From contig CM021315.1 of assembly GCA_010645155.1 (NCBI GenBank), forward strand, positions 11,517,723-11,581,722: DNA of 64,000 nt, in the 5' to 3' direction. This stretch comes from Tigriopus japonicus (taxonomy: Eukaryota; Arthropoda; Copepoda; Harpacticoida; Harpacticidae). The notes beneath the pieces were generated by a model that ran no database searches, was not told where the DNA came from, and saw only the letters and a program-made list of their open reading frames with translations. Of this stretch, positions 1 through 10,535 are shown one piece after another (within the stretch, counting starts at the first letter, position 1; every line of letters begins with the position of its first letter). Made by a program: the position numbers and the translations under genes.

Positions 1-12
1 GACAAACAAACG

Positions 13-585
13 TTGGACTGCATCGATAATGCCCGAATTCAACGGCTCAAAGCCTCAACGAGTCCTTACTCTTTCAAAACCGTTTGGAAGAAAGGCCGTG
101 ATCATCGGATCCCCGACGCCTTATCACGGGCCCCCGTTCAAGATCCTTTACCCGACGACCTCGAGGAGGAAGAAGAGATCTATGGTTATGTGTGTTCGCT
201 CCAGAGGACAACGGCCATCGCCATCGAGCGCGAAACGGACGGGTTGGACGACGACTCGTTGGCGGATCCCATTCTCGAAGAGATCCGTCAGGTCGGTAGG
301 CGTGACGACGAGTACGCCGCAGTGATGAATCATTTGGAGTCCGGGACCACGAGCGTTCCGGCCAAGATTTCCACGTTCTCCAAAGCGATTCCCGAGATGT
401 CTATCGTTAATGGCTTAGTGCTTTCCACGACTCACCAACCGATATAGGCAAGCCCATGGACCAACCACATCAACCACGAAGATCAAAGCGCGTGAGATTT
501 GTGCCCAAGAAATTTTCACAATAATTTGTTCGTTTAGATTATTTTTCTGGGTACTTCGAGGACACGCCTCGAAGTCGAAAGGGGG
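13..585 (+). pseudogene. Ty3/gypsy retrotransposon remnant, RNase H end with integrase deleted
   Basis: The frame opening at 13 carries the gypsy RNase H tail motif WKKGRDHRIPDALSRAPV (around residues 25-42), followed by an acidic linker and the spacer that normally precedes integrase. It stops at 445-447. A different frame over about 420-523 reads a basic tail with RRSKRVRFVPKKF, resembling the very C-terminus of gypsy polyproteins. Integrase zinc-finger and DDE core are absent between them, so this looks like an internal deletion joining the RNase H linker to the C-terminal tail. The segment ends in a polypurine tract, AAAGGGGG, at 578-585 just before the LTR. The 5' part lies outside the window. 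Family call is firm; non-functionality is inferred from missing domains. Confidence 0.8.
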
Positions 586-763
586 TGTTAGATGAACATT
601 CCCGGTACAAATCTAGTCACCCTTTTATCCGGTTAACGCTTTGCTCTTTTACCTCCATCAGACCTTTCATATTCTAGTCAGTTCTATTTCTACTCCCGGA
701 CAATAAAGTATGTTAAACGCCATTGTTCAAGACATTCTTTGACATACGCGTCCGGATCACACA
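586..763 (+). repeat. Probable 3' LTR of the gypsy element
   Basis: The block starts TGTTAGATGAACA immediately after the polypurine tract, contains AATAAA at 702-707, and ends near ...GGATCACACA at about 763, where the LINE sequence begins. TGT...ACA ends and about 178 bp suit a short gypsy LTR. The right boundary is uncertain by a few bases. The gypsy element appears to have cut into the LINE ORF2, whose frame runs into LTR sequence. Confidence 0.65.
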
Positions 764-3311
764 CATATCTGATTTTGGACAGAATTAATGGGTCTATGAG
801 ATTAAGAAGAGACTCCTTGGGTAGATGCCTCTTCAATCTTCTGAGAATTCCTACTCTTGAGTTCAATTCTCCCAGTAGTTCCTCTATGTGCTTATTCCAG
901 TTGTTTTGGGAGGAAATGATGACTCCTAAGAGCTTTTGATGAGGGCTCTCTTGCAGGATGGTCCCGTTGTATTGTACTGTTATGTCTCCTTTGCTCTTGA
1001 ATACTAGGAGCCCTGTCTTCTCAGGATTCAATGCCAGTCCACTATTCTTCATGTAGGTGGCCACTTCTTCAATGGTTTCTTCCAGAGTGTGAGTGAGTTC
1101 CTGGGTGTTGTTTGCAGAGATGATGGCAGTAGTGTCGTCTGCGTAGGTCACAATTTTGGCTCCACTTGTTGCCATGGGAAGGTCGCTTACAAGTGCCAAG
1201 AATAGGAGAGGTGACAAGCCTGAGCCTTGTGGAGAGCCAATTTCGATTTGTCCTTGTTGAGAGAGATGGTCTCCTACTTGCACTGTTTGATTTCTTCCCG
1301 TCATATACGACCTTAAGAGTCTCTGGGCTGATTTGTTGACTCCAAAGAGTTCCATCTTTTCCATGAGTATATCACGGTTGACTAAGTCAAACGCAGCTGA
1401 GAGATCGAAGAGTAAGGCCGCAGCCTTTTTACCCTGGTTGATTGCTTCTGTCCAGGTGTCCGCCGCCATGTTTATGGCTGTTGTGGTAGAGTGATTTTTC
1501 CTGTATCCATGTTGTTCATTTGGGATAATACCATTTTTTTCCAGGTACTCTGAGAGCTGTTCACAAAGGATTGCTTCAAGGATTTTTGAGAGTGTGCATA
1601 CCAAGTGGATTGGCCTATAATTTTCTACATTCGTTCTGGATTTTTTTTTGTGAATAGGCACCACTCTTGAACTCTTCCATTTGTCTGGGAAGGTGCACTC
1701 CCTGATGATCTGGTTGATGAGCATTGACATTGGGGTTGTTATGGAGTGTCCACATAACTTGATGATTTCTGAATTAAGCCCTTCTACGTCTTGTGCAGTG
1801 GACTTTTTCAGTTTCTTGATGGTTCTTAGGATGTCATGTGGTGTTACCTCTGTGAAGGAGAAAATTCCCTTGTCAATGTTCTTGCTGGAGACCAATCTCC
1901 TGGTTGTGTCGAGAGGATCTTGTTCTCTTGGTGGCAAGCTGTCCCTCAATTTCCTAACTTTGTTGAGGAAGAATGTGTTGAAAGCTTGAGGTACTTTGTC
2001 TTCGGTAAGATATTGTCCTTCTGCTTCAATTTGGATTTTTGCTACTTCATTTTTTCCGAATAGCTCTTCTATTATTGTCCACACTTGTAGGGGGTCCCTC
2101 TTGATTCTCTTCCCATTGTGTGTGATTGTTTCTCTCTTGGTTAGATTGTTGCACTGATTTCTAAGTTTTTTGTAGGTTTTTCCCCATCCGTTTTTTCTTG
2201 CTATGTCTCTGTTTTTCCTCAGTTGTAGGAGCTTTGGGGATGGTTTTGGCCTTGGTCTGGCTTTGGCTTTAACCTCTCTGTTTGGGGCATGCTTGTCCAG
2301 TACTTTGAGGATGTTTGTAGATAGTGTCTTGGCCTTTTGATCAGTTGATTGTGCTTGGAAATTTTTCCATAATTTGAAATACTGAAGGTCCTCGTGGAAA
2401 TGCTGAATGTTGATTTTCTTGAGGTTTCTTCTGAGTATTTTTGTAGGAGGTCTTTGATGTAGTTCCATCGGTAGGTCAATGATTACTGCATCATGATCAC
2501 TGCAGGAGGGATATTTTCTGATGGATGGTTGATATTTTCCCTTGTATGCAGCCCAGTCAAGGCTTGAGGTTCTGACTTCTCCTTGGACAACCCTTCTCCA
2601 GGTTGGTCCAGGGGAGAGTATTTTGAATCCTGCCTCCTGTATCCTCCTTTTTGTAGATTGTGCCATTGTCTTGTGTGCATAGTTGGAGCTCTTCTGAAGA
2701 TCTAGATTCCAGTCCCCGACTATTATGGTTGTTGAGGATTTGTCTGCTTCTATCTTCTCCATCAGGTCATTTATGTCTTCTTCTTGATTCATGTTCCACT
2801 CCCTGCAGAAGTTGCATGTCTTTATTGTCTTTCCATTTGGGAGTTCCAGTTTGATCCAGATTTGTTGACCTTTGTTTGAGATCTCTGAGACATAGCTTCT
2901 GAAAGTGTTGAGTTTTACAAATGACATTACTCTCTTTTTCTCTCCTCTGCCCACAATTGTTGAGAAGCCTGGGAAGTGGAAAGGTCTCTGACTGTCATAG
3001 TTATTTACATCAGTCTCTTGTAGATGCACAATGTTTGGTTGGATGTTGTTGATAAGTGATTTCAGCTCCTCCTCCTTGTCAAACAAGCCCCTTCCTATAT
3101 TCAGGGACAATATTTTGATTTGTTGCCTTGGAGGTTGCTGTTGGTGATCTCTTGGGGGCGGGTTGTTTAGAAAATGGCAGTTCTTGGTCCCATGGGCCAA
3201 GGTTGTTGCTGGCTTTGGCTCATTTTGATACTGGTTTGTAGAGCCTGATTGGACAGAAGGAGCTCCATTCTTTTCATGGCCTCTTCCATTTGACTCAGGC
3301 GCTTTTCCCAC
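690..3311 (-). CDS. LINE ORF2: endonuclease plus reverse transcriptase, 3'-truncated
   Basis: An 873-codon open frame. After a Gln/Asn/Pro-rich leader, an apurinic-like endonuclease starts near residue 65 (IKILSLNIGRG), with VHLQETD, VGDWNLD and SCSDHDAVIIDLP. The reverse transcriptase covers about residues 500-790, with LLFDLSAAFDLVNRD, IGSPQGSGLSPLLF and the catalytic YADDT. Codons after SKIRY (below about 764) read gypsy LTR sequence, so the native C-terminus, including any RNase H, is lost. Order and motifs fit the Jockey/I superfamily of non-LTR retrotransposons. The start ATG at 3311 overlaps ORF1 by 145 bp in another frame, so native translation probably needs reinitiation or frameshifting. 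The frame is intact where present, suggesting modest age. Confidence 0.88.
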   Translation of the reverse strand: MGKAPESNGRGHEKNGAPSVQSGSTNQYQNEPKPATTLAHGTKNCHFLNNPPPRDHQQQPPRQQIKILSLNIGRGLFDKEEELKSLINNIQPNIVHLQETDVNNYDSQRPFHFPGFSTIVGRGEKKRVMSFVKLNTFRSYVSEISNKGQQIWIKLELPNGKTIKTCNFCREWNMNQEEDINDLMEKIEADKSSTTIIVGDWNLDLQKSSNYAHKTMAQSTKRRIQEAGFKILSPGPTWRRVVQGEVRTSSLDWAAYKGKYQPSIRKYPSCSDHDAVIIDLPMELHQRPPTKILRRNLKKINIQHFHEDLQYFKLWKNFQAQSTDQKAKTLSTNILKVLDKHAPNREVKAKARPRPKPSPKLLQLRKNRDIARKNGWGKTYKKLRNQCNNLTKRETITHNGKRIKRDPLQVWTIIEELFGKNEVAKIQIEAEGQYLTEDKVPQAFNTFFLNKVRKLRDSLPPREQDPLDTTRRLVSSKNIDKGIFSFTEVTPHDILRTIKKLKKSTAQDVEGLNSEIIKLCGHSITTPMSMLINQIIRECTFPDKWKSSRVVPIHKKKSRTNVENYRPIHLVCTLSKILEAILCEQLSEYLEKNGIIPNEQHGYRKNHSTTTAINMAADTWTEAINQGKKAAALLFDLSAAFDLVNRDILMEKMELFGVNKSAQRLLRSYMTGRNQTVQVGDHLSQQGQIEIGSPQGSGLSPLLFLALVSDLPMATSGAKIVTYADDTTAIISANNTQELTHTLEETIEEVATYMKNSGLALNPEKTGLLVFKSKGDITVQYNGTILQESPHQKLLGVIISSQNNWNKHIEELLGELNSRVGILRRLKRHLPKESLLNLIDPLILSKIRYVCDPDAYVKECLEQWRLTYFIVRE

Positions 3312-3961
3312 GTCGACGAGGCACCGCCCTCTAAAAAAGGCTCTCCTTTCTCACGGAAGTCTTTTCTCACTCCTTTCTTACGCGTGTGGAAATCGTCGAA
3401 GCGTTGGCTGTTGTTGTTGTTATTGCCTCCAAAAGTGGTCCTGTTTTTCTGGCCGCCTCTAGATGGATTTGATCGCGATGATCCTCGGGCTTGATCTTTT
3501 GTCGAGTCTGCCTTGTTCTTTGGATTCCCCTCATGTCTCTGTTCAACATGGTAGAAATATCGACAGGCCTTGATTTGACAGGGATGCCCTTTCCTGGATC
3601 CGGGACAATGGACGACATGGACCCGTTCGCATGTTCGGCCTCGAGTACAACCATTCTCCAGGTTGCCATTCAAGAGAAACGGTTGACAGATGGGCCTATG
3701 CTTGTATAACCACTCGCTGCCTCTCATACACCTACCCTGCCTGTAAAATTTGCAGTCAGGCAGAGATTTGTTGTTCTTCTTGGGTTTTATTTTTGTTTTG
3801 GTTGTGGAGCAGCTGCTGGAGCGACTGCTGGAGCCGCTGCTCGATGACGAGCTGGACCTGGTCCGGGAGCGGGTCTTCTTCTTCTTTTTTCCGCTCTCAA
3901 GCTCACTCTCCTCCTCGCCATCATCATCATCTTTTATTCTCGATTGTTCTACATCGATGCT
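3167..3961 (-). CDS. LINE ORF1 with CCCH-type zinc fingers
   Basis: Open from the stop at 3962-3964 to 3167; the first ATG in frame is only at 3727. An acidic/basic/Ser-Arg-rich N-terminus is followed by three CCCH-like modules: C-x7-C-x5-W-x3-H (third Cys replaced by Trp), C-x12-C-x5-C-x3-H, and C-x8-C-x4-C-x4-H. The C-terminal half is basic, Asn/Gln-rich and ends with a short heptad-like stretch. It lies directly 5' of ORF2 and overlaps it, so it is the nucleic-acid-binding ORF1 of the same element. There is no ATG upstream of the first finger, so either the 5' end is truncated or the finger region starts from an unseen codon. CCCH modules instead of CCHC knuckles are notable. Confidence 0.75.
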   Translation of the reverse strand, partial: SIDVEQSRIKDDDDGEEESELESGKKKKKTRSRTRSSSSSSSGSSSRSSSCSTTKTKIKPKKNNKSLPDCKFYRQGRCMRGSEWLYKHRPICQPFLLNGNLENGCTRGRTCERVHVVHCPGSRKGHPCQIKACRYFYHVEQRHEGNPKNKADSTKDQARGSSRSNPSRGGQKNRTTFGGNNNNNSQRFDDFHTRKKGVRKDFREKGEPFLEGGASSTWEKRLSQMEEAMKRMELLLSNQALQTSIKMSQSQQQPWPMGPRTAIF

Positions 3962-3964
3962 TTA

Positions 3965-4918
3965 TTCTCATATATATAAGGTCTATTCGTTTGAATATCT
4001 TTGTGGATACTCCCAACACTTATTACACGCCCGTCATGCTCCAGTATCCACACATTTAGAAGAACCAAGACATTGAACAAAGAAAAACAGTTTAGATTTT
4101 TCTTGCCCATTTCTAGGCATGCATTGCCTTTCTTGACTAGCTTTAAGCACATTTTTCACATTCATTGGCATCTTGAAACGCCTTTCCAGACATACTCTTG
4201 AGCATTCTGGTTGCAAAAATGGGCTGTCAAACAAGTACCAATAAAATTGAAAAGGAAATGATATCCTGGAGAAGGAAGCCATTATGCAAAAGAAAATGGA
4301 CAACTGTTGCAGAACATACGTGTTACAATACACTGAAAATTAGAATAATAAATGCGTGGCACTAATTTTTGAAATAATTTGTTTCAAATGGGCATGTTTT
4401 CCAGTTTTTGGCATTACGTGAACGCACTTCCATGTTTTTTTGTGAGACATAGGATCGCATTAGAACAACTCATTTAAGAATGAAACATAATTCACCCAAA
4501 ACTTCAAAATTGAAACAATCTCAGTAGTAAATTCAAGTCCCTTTAGCTGGAAAGAAAAAAACATCAAAATAAATCTTGAACTTGCATAAAAGCTTTTGCA
4601 AGAAGCGATTTTTAATGCTTGATATTGTAACCTAAAACGGGTATGCAGAGAAAAATAGTTCTATAATATATTATATAATTTTAATTTTTAATCGAAAGTT
4701 CTTTCGAGGGTTGGCAAGGCATGATATTACAAAAGGAATTTGATATCTTGAGTCGTGATACTTTTTTACCCGAATTGCAAAACTCGGAGAGCTTGACAAA
4801 GATATTTTGGAATTCTACGACCTTCCAACATACTTGAAAGCTCAATTAACCAATCGTACAAAGCCTTTGGTAAAATAAGTAATCCTTGAATGACTCCATG
4901 CATAAGAAAGAATCTTAC
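3965..4918. other. Non-coding; right part is intron shared with the CUB gene
   Basis: No convincing coding sequence. About 4690-4918 resembles 17640-17840 (shared GAGGGTTG..CAA..GCATGAT and GATATCTTGA blocks), which is intron 10 of the complete CUB gene. The duplication that made the exon cassette at 4919-5884 therefore extended into this intron. The homologue of the last exon (17479-17588) is not found. Confidence 0.6.
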
Positions 4919-5884
4919 TTGTCACGGTGCCAGCTGCTTTATCATCCTTCCTAGTACTTAAAAGCCCTCCACAATAACTGTCCACGGTTGCACCAGTTAT
5001 GGTAGATATTTGAATAAAGGCTGCACAATTTCCCTCGCTTCCCTACAAAATCAAAGAAAACGTTGGAAATTAGAAAAGGGTGTTGCTTCAGGAGGAAGCC
5101 TTTTATGAGGCACAAACCGACCTTGGCTTGTCGAGGCGGGATGGGAATGTTACTGGCGGCGTCAAGAAATAAATCAAAAGCTGGGGAATCGGTGGTTGGG
5201 GCCTCACTATATTGGATGGCGCAATAGCCTAAAATAATCAAGAAGACAGATAATAAGAAGTCGGACAAAACACCTTCTAAAAGAGCATTGAAATTGCCAG
5301 GTTTCTCATTTAAGGCCAATCGCTAAAATGAATAGGCCAATCCTACTTACCCTCCTCTTGTCGGAAGCAATTCACATATCGTTGATTGTCAATTAATTGG
5401 CCTCCTTCGTAGTTGAAGCTTTGGAATATGTTAGTCACACCCGTGAAATATTGCACGCAATCTGCCGGTGCTCTAAAAAAAAATGGTTCCAATTAAATGT
5501 TGAACGTGAGGCAAAAAAAAAAACCTTACTTGTTTAAAGAGTCGCATTGATAATTGGTCACTTTGATTTTGTAGGTTCTCGTTGCAACGGTGGCTCCAAA
5601 AGTCAAGTCTATGCTACCGGCACCTCCACTTGATCCAGTCTCAAGGAACACTGAAATAATTGTTCCAAGTGGAAGGTGAAGCTAGTAGAAGGGATCGGAG
5701 TTAACAACACTTCATTGGACATCGGTACTTACTGTGTTGACCTGTAAGTGTCCCACAAGTGATGGGCGGTGCATATCCGGTGGGACTGTTAAGTGTCAGG
5801 AAATCGCCACTCGTCGCACAATCCCCATGTAACATAGCTCCTGCTGAAGGTGGTTGGGTCATTGCAAGATTAACGAAGTCCAAT
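4919..5884 (-). CDS. Partial CUB-domain paralogue, five-exon cassette
   Basis: Five minus-strand exons with AG/GT borders: 5733-5884, 5530-5650, 5351-5472, 5122-5228 and 4919-5042. They read LDFVNLAMTQPPSAG, FLETGSSGGAGSIDLTFGAT, QYFTGVTNIFQSFNYEGGQL, YCAIQYSEAPTTDSPAFDLF and NCAAFIQ...YCGGLL. Lengths are 152, 121, 122, 107 and 124 bp; the first four equal exons 6-9 of the complete gene and the last is 3 bp longer than its exon 10. Phases match throughout and no stop interrupts it. Introns are 57-121 bp. The first five exons and the last exon of the family are not seen nearby, so this is a fragment, a pseudogene, or an alternative exon set downstream of the main gene (same strand). Family role: secreted or extracellular CUB protein; ligand unknown. 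Confidence 0.78.
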
Positions 5885-7384
5885 CTGAAATAAGGAACTA
5901 CTCCAAATTACGCCTTTCAGGCCGGCTTCCAAGAGGGCCAGCACTCTCTGCCTTTGAGCCTCCATAACTCTTTACTTGATCAACTTAGCAAAATATTTTC
6001 AAAAAAGGAACTGATTCTTTTCCTCTCAGCAACACCTTGTCGCCAAAAAAACAAGGCGCCAAATTGAAAATGCAGGCCAGTTAATCCTCTAAAGTAAAGG
6101 ACTCCCAATTTCGAGTCTGTTCCATCTCGATGGACCTGATGACACTATATATGGACGTATCAAACTGAAATCAAAGGCAATGTTTTGCTAGAAGGCAGGC
6201 CTTTCATATTATACTAAACAAAATTGTCGACTATGGCATTCATTTTCATGCAAATTTGGATAGAAGATAGACAATTCGTTTTTACGATGTCCAACTTTGA
6301 CAAGGTCTACATCAAGAACCCTGGGTATCACATGAACAAAATTTACATTTTCTGAAAGCTTATTTAACTTTAAACATAAATTATTTTCTGGTTATCCTTG
6401 TGGACGTAATAGTTTTGGCATGCCGTGTACTTCTTTTGACATGGTCAAAATTCCACGATTTGCCTGAATGCACTGTACAAAATCATAAGGGTCATTACCG
6501 GACCCCTCCAATCAGTTTTGCCATCACGGCCAAACTGGCTTTAATCAAAATTTGGCCAAAGTTCGGTTACTTACTTTAACAATAGCCTAACGTTTCCAGT
6601 TTCTATTAAATATAATGCATGAAATTGCGTCTTCCTGATACATCTTGAAAACCTGCTTATTTTTTTAATTACATGACTATACTTTGAAATATTTAAAGTT
6701 TAATGTGGTCAAGTGAGGTACACTTCGTTAGTCCTGTTTCAATTGAGTGGAAGATTTGACTAACAGGTTTGCTGTGAAATAATTGAAAAAAGGTCTCTAG
6801 ATACGCTTGGTGCATTCAAGAGCATGCTTTGTCCGTAATTCTATTTCATGTTGCAAAATCGTACGTTTCTAAGTCACGGAGTCATTGTGTAGCCTGATTG
6901 CCCAAAAAACATTCATGGAAATCGGCCGACAGAAAACATGTATTTTCATTGAAATGGACCGTCTTGTCGCTGTTGGCAGCATTCCTGATTGTAAGGCAAG
7001 GACCCTCCAGCACTGCTCTAGGGCCGAGGCATAAAATTCAGGGCAGCAGAGGTAAAAATGTTCAGGGCGGCAAATGTAAAAATAGAGATTCAATGATAAA
7101 ATAACATTGATAAAAGTGTACAACATACATGGATCATATTTTCTTTGACACAAATAACAATATGATTGAAAGAATTTTATATAACTTAATACTTGGAGTG
7201 CAATAAAAAAATTCTGATCCTGAATGCTCTGAAGTGACGTAACGGGTAATGTTACTAATTGGCGTTCGAAGTTGACATTAAATTCCATTGACAGTGAGAA
7301 AATACAGACCGAATAAACAACTCTTAAGTATAGAAGTGTTGTTGAATTATTTTTTTAACCGTAAAAATTATGGATTTGCCCGCC
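5885..7384. other. No supported gene
   Basis: AT-rich, without long open frames or recognised domains. I looked here on the minus strand for the N-terminal Cys-rich and signal-peptide exons that should precede the CUB cassette and did not find them. Confidence 0.5.
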
Positions 7385-7470
7385 ATCACATCGTCCAATT
7401 TTTCCGATGGGCAATCTCAAGTCCGGCGTTAGAATGATTCTCCTTCTGTGGGTGTGGACATAGACCATGG
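7385..7470. repeat. Fragment of the SINE-like repeat also present at 52590-52815
   Basis: About 80 bp (CATCGTCCAA...TTCTGTGGGTGTGGA) matches the body of the longer copy near 52640-52710 in the same orientation, with roughly 75-80% identity by eye. The tRNA-like head is absent here. Confidence 0.6.
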
Positions 7471-7559
7471 TAGTGCTGGACTACGGTTGTAGCTTTAAAT
7501 TTCATCACCTTTGCTCTCATTCAAGAGAATGCGTTATGTTTTACAGGAGCTTTTTCTAA

Positions 7560-8108
7560 TGGGACATGACAAAGGTTGCTTGAAGTGAGCGTTTTAAATC
7601 TTACCGTTAGCGGCAAAACAGGGCCGTTGGCTGTGCTGAGTTGCCCAGTCCATGTTGTCGAATCCAAGTTTTTCCCATTTAAGCGTCCATTCGACGGCTT
7701 TAGGTCCCTGAAAACGATGGATGTTTCACGTAATGATGCCTGGGCCAGATTTGGGTCTATAATAAAGATGGTGATTTGTTCAGTGGATTTCAAAGAATCA
7801 AAGCAATATTTCAAAATGTTGCCCAAACAAAGAAATTGTATAGTTTTTATTGTTTCCTTTTGGTACTAAATGGTTTTATTAATATCATTTTCTGGCAAGT
7901 AAAGCTTGCCTATTATTGACCCAAATCCATCCTAGGCATCTTTACGTGAAATATTGATCGCTTCCAAGGTCCAAGAATCATTAAATGGATGCTTAGATGA
8001 AAAAAAAACTTGGATTTGCTAAATTCGGCTAGGTAACCAAGCACAGCCAAGGGCCTGTTTTGCCGCTAGCGGTAAGATTTAAAACGGTCACTTGAAGCAA
8101 CCTTCAGC
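7560..8108. repeat. Foldback element, inverted arms of about 200 bp
   Basis: The left arm (about 7568-7770) and the reverse complement of the right arm (about 7905-8105) share AAGGTTGCTT, TTTTAAATCTTACCG and GCGGCAAAACAGG and further matches along their length. The loop is about 130 bp. No coding capacity. A related but diverged pair occurs at 61970-62770, so this is a dispersed family. Confidence 0.75.
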
Positions 8109-8858
8109 ATACCCAATTGCTTTTTCAATTTTTTTACAGACGTTTCTTCGAAAAAAAAAACTTGGGATTACTAATTTTGCAATCTATAGATCTTCCTTTT
8201 TTGTTTTTAGATCCCGGGAGCACAAGATTTGGTGGGCCCCTTGAAATCCCTCCCAACTCCAGTCGCGGCGACTGGAGGAGAAGGCCGAATTTGTGGCAGA
8301 GTTTTATCTTCAATACTCGACAAAGAATTGGAAGATGCTTACGTCGTTGCGGATTCAACGATGCAAATCTCAGTCTGTTGTAAGTTTTTATTAGGCGACT
8401 GATTCTTGCTAAAGAAACGTAATCTATAGAGCCAGGATTTTTAGGTGAAAAATTATTTTCTAATTTTTCACCTTTTTTACTTCTTTTGATGGAAATTTTT
8501 TTTTTCCCTTTTTAGAAAAAAAAAAAATATTTTTTTTGACACTTTTTGGGACAAAAGGTTAATAAATGCCGAGATTTACAAAATTTACCACCTGGTTTAG
8601 AGAAAATGATTTCTTACTTAGTGAAAAATGGTCAAATTTATACTATCACTAAGGAAGGGCATTGATTTAAATTTACATTTAATTTCAAGAGGCTAGAGGC
8701 AGTTCTTTAGAAAATGTAGAAAGAAGTGGAATTTACAATTATTTTTTTCCATTGGCCTTCCAAAGAAAAAGGTTGGTATTTTCTTCCACCTATTTACCAC
8801 TTTTTTTGGCTTTTTTCTTCACCTAAAAAAAGCAAGACACAGCTTTTGGCAAGTACCT

Positions 8859-9668
8859 TTGAGCGAGGATTCCAAAGCCTTAACCACGTTTGTGATTCAT
8901 TGGGGATATAAACGATTTTTGAGGGATGCTATGGGCCTCATAAGTGCAGGAGACGAATACAATCGCCAGGGTGATGAAGCCTTTGGGGTACTCCCCAACA
9001 TGAAGAAAATTGTAGAAGATATTGTGATATGTGATCGGGAGGTGGGACCTGAACATGAGGAACAAGTCCGTGAAGTCCTCAAGCGATGCCAAGAGGTGGT
9101 CATTACCCTGGGAAAAAAGAAGTTCTTTTATGGTCAACCCAGCGTTGAGTGGTGTGGATTCTTATGATCAAAGCATGGATAAACAGTACTGTCAATTCAT
9201 CCCTTGTTCAAGCCCTTAGAAGGTTTCCAATCCCAAAATCACGCACAGATACTCGCTCGCTCTTTTTGCGGATTGGTGCAACAATTTGAAACTTTCTCAC
9301 CTGAAATAGTCGAATTTTCTATTCCACTTCGACCGTTGTTATCTCCTCGAAAGGCTTTTGTATGGGGAGGCCATCAACAAAAAGCATTCGAGCCCATCAT
9401 CAGTGTTCTGACATCTCCTCGAGTTCTCACTCACTACCGCCCAAATGCACCCCTACGTCTTGAAACTAATGCGGCCCAAACCAAAGGTTTAGGATTCGCC
9501 CTTTGGCAACAAGAGCCAGAAGGCCAGTGGAAATTATCGCAATGTGGTAGTCGGTGCATCATACCAAGAAGCACTGAATTTCTGGAGTGGGAGGCCAACC
9601 GTGATAATTATAATCGTATTAATTCAATCGCGTTCTTCTGCAAACGAGACCTTGCTTGTACTCAGTAA
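8859..9668 (+). pseudogene. Degenerate Ty3/gypsy RT-RNase H fragment
   Basis: 8859-9167 encodes the end of a gypsy reverse transcriptase: GLISAGDEYNRQGDEAFG, KKIVEDIVIC at the catalytic turn and KKFFYGQPSVEWCGF. Families with this context usually read VDDI, so the second-to-last catalytic Asp appears changed to Glu. The frame then breaks near 9165 and resumes at 9204-9668 with LVQQFETFSPEIVEF, PLRPLLSPRKAFVW and RNase H start RLETNAAQTKGLGFALWQQ, before collapsing around WEANRDNYN. No LTRs seen. An old, dead copy; broken frames and the catalytic change both support this. Confidence 0.82.
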
Positions 9669-10084
9669 ACGAAGTATTTCAATTTTCAGCTCAATCCAAT
9701 GCCAGAGTGAAAAGTTATGCCTTCTCAAACTTTATGTACTAAGGAGAGCATTGAATTATTGAGTTCGACTCAATTGTTAAGGTGTTAAGGTGTGAATTTT
9801 AAATATTAGTGGTTTTAAGACGTTTAAAACAGCTATTTAAGCTATTCAATTATGAACGCCTTAGTAAAATTTCTTCACTAGGATACTCTGACATTGAAAA
9901 ATGATATTATATAATGTTTTATTGCGAGTACTACACCCATTGGATACAATTTATGGTTACTATGAAATTATCATAATGTGCACGGTGCATTGGGGGCCCA
10001 TTCTCGGTTTTCCTTGGACACCATTATCTTCTGCTGATTAAAACTCACAAACTGTTTGATCTGTTCAAAAAGTTGGCCTTAATT

Positions 10085-10535
10085 CACATGTTTGATCACA
10101 CTGATTGACCGTTCCACAGGTGAGATGTACAACTCTATAAACACAGAAATGTCACTCTCAAAGTGTTCGTGATTTAACAAGCTTGCTTTGTGTGTGCAAT
10201 GGGATTGACATTGAGCACTACTAATTACGTGATTCAAAACTGGAATTTGCGATTTCAGGGAGTCAGTGGCGGAAATGCTCTCTCAACTGCTATGCTCAAA
10301 CAAGAGCAAAGCATAAAGAATCAAGTTACCTGGCACCCTTGCTTCTGGACTGCTGAAATGAGCTCAAAACAAACCTCCATTGACCTAACTGGAGTGACAT
10401 TTCTGTCTATATAGAACTGTAGTGAGATGGTGTCATTCTCAGCCTTAACAAAACGTCTTCCCCCCCATGTCAAATCAGCCTGACCAGAACCTGAGCCAAC
10501 TCAGTCTTCAAATAAATTTGTTTAGAGTATCAGTC
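10085..10535. repeat. Old copy of the inverted-repeat family seen at 30016-31105
   Basis: Contains inverted arms around 10130-10158 and 10393-10420 (ACAGAAATGTCACT / AGTGACATTTCTGT). Flanking blocks CATGTTTGATCACACT and CAAATCAGCCTGACCA resemble CATGTTTGGTCGCACT and CAAATCAGCCTAACCA of the larger foldback. Similarity is weak but collinear. Confidence 0.5.

Noticed and set aside
3491..4201. Several plus-strand open frames opposite LINE ORF1
   Set aside because: Antisense shadows of the Ser/Arg-rich and acidic ORF1 leader; no family resemblance.
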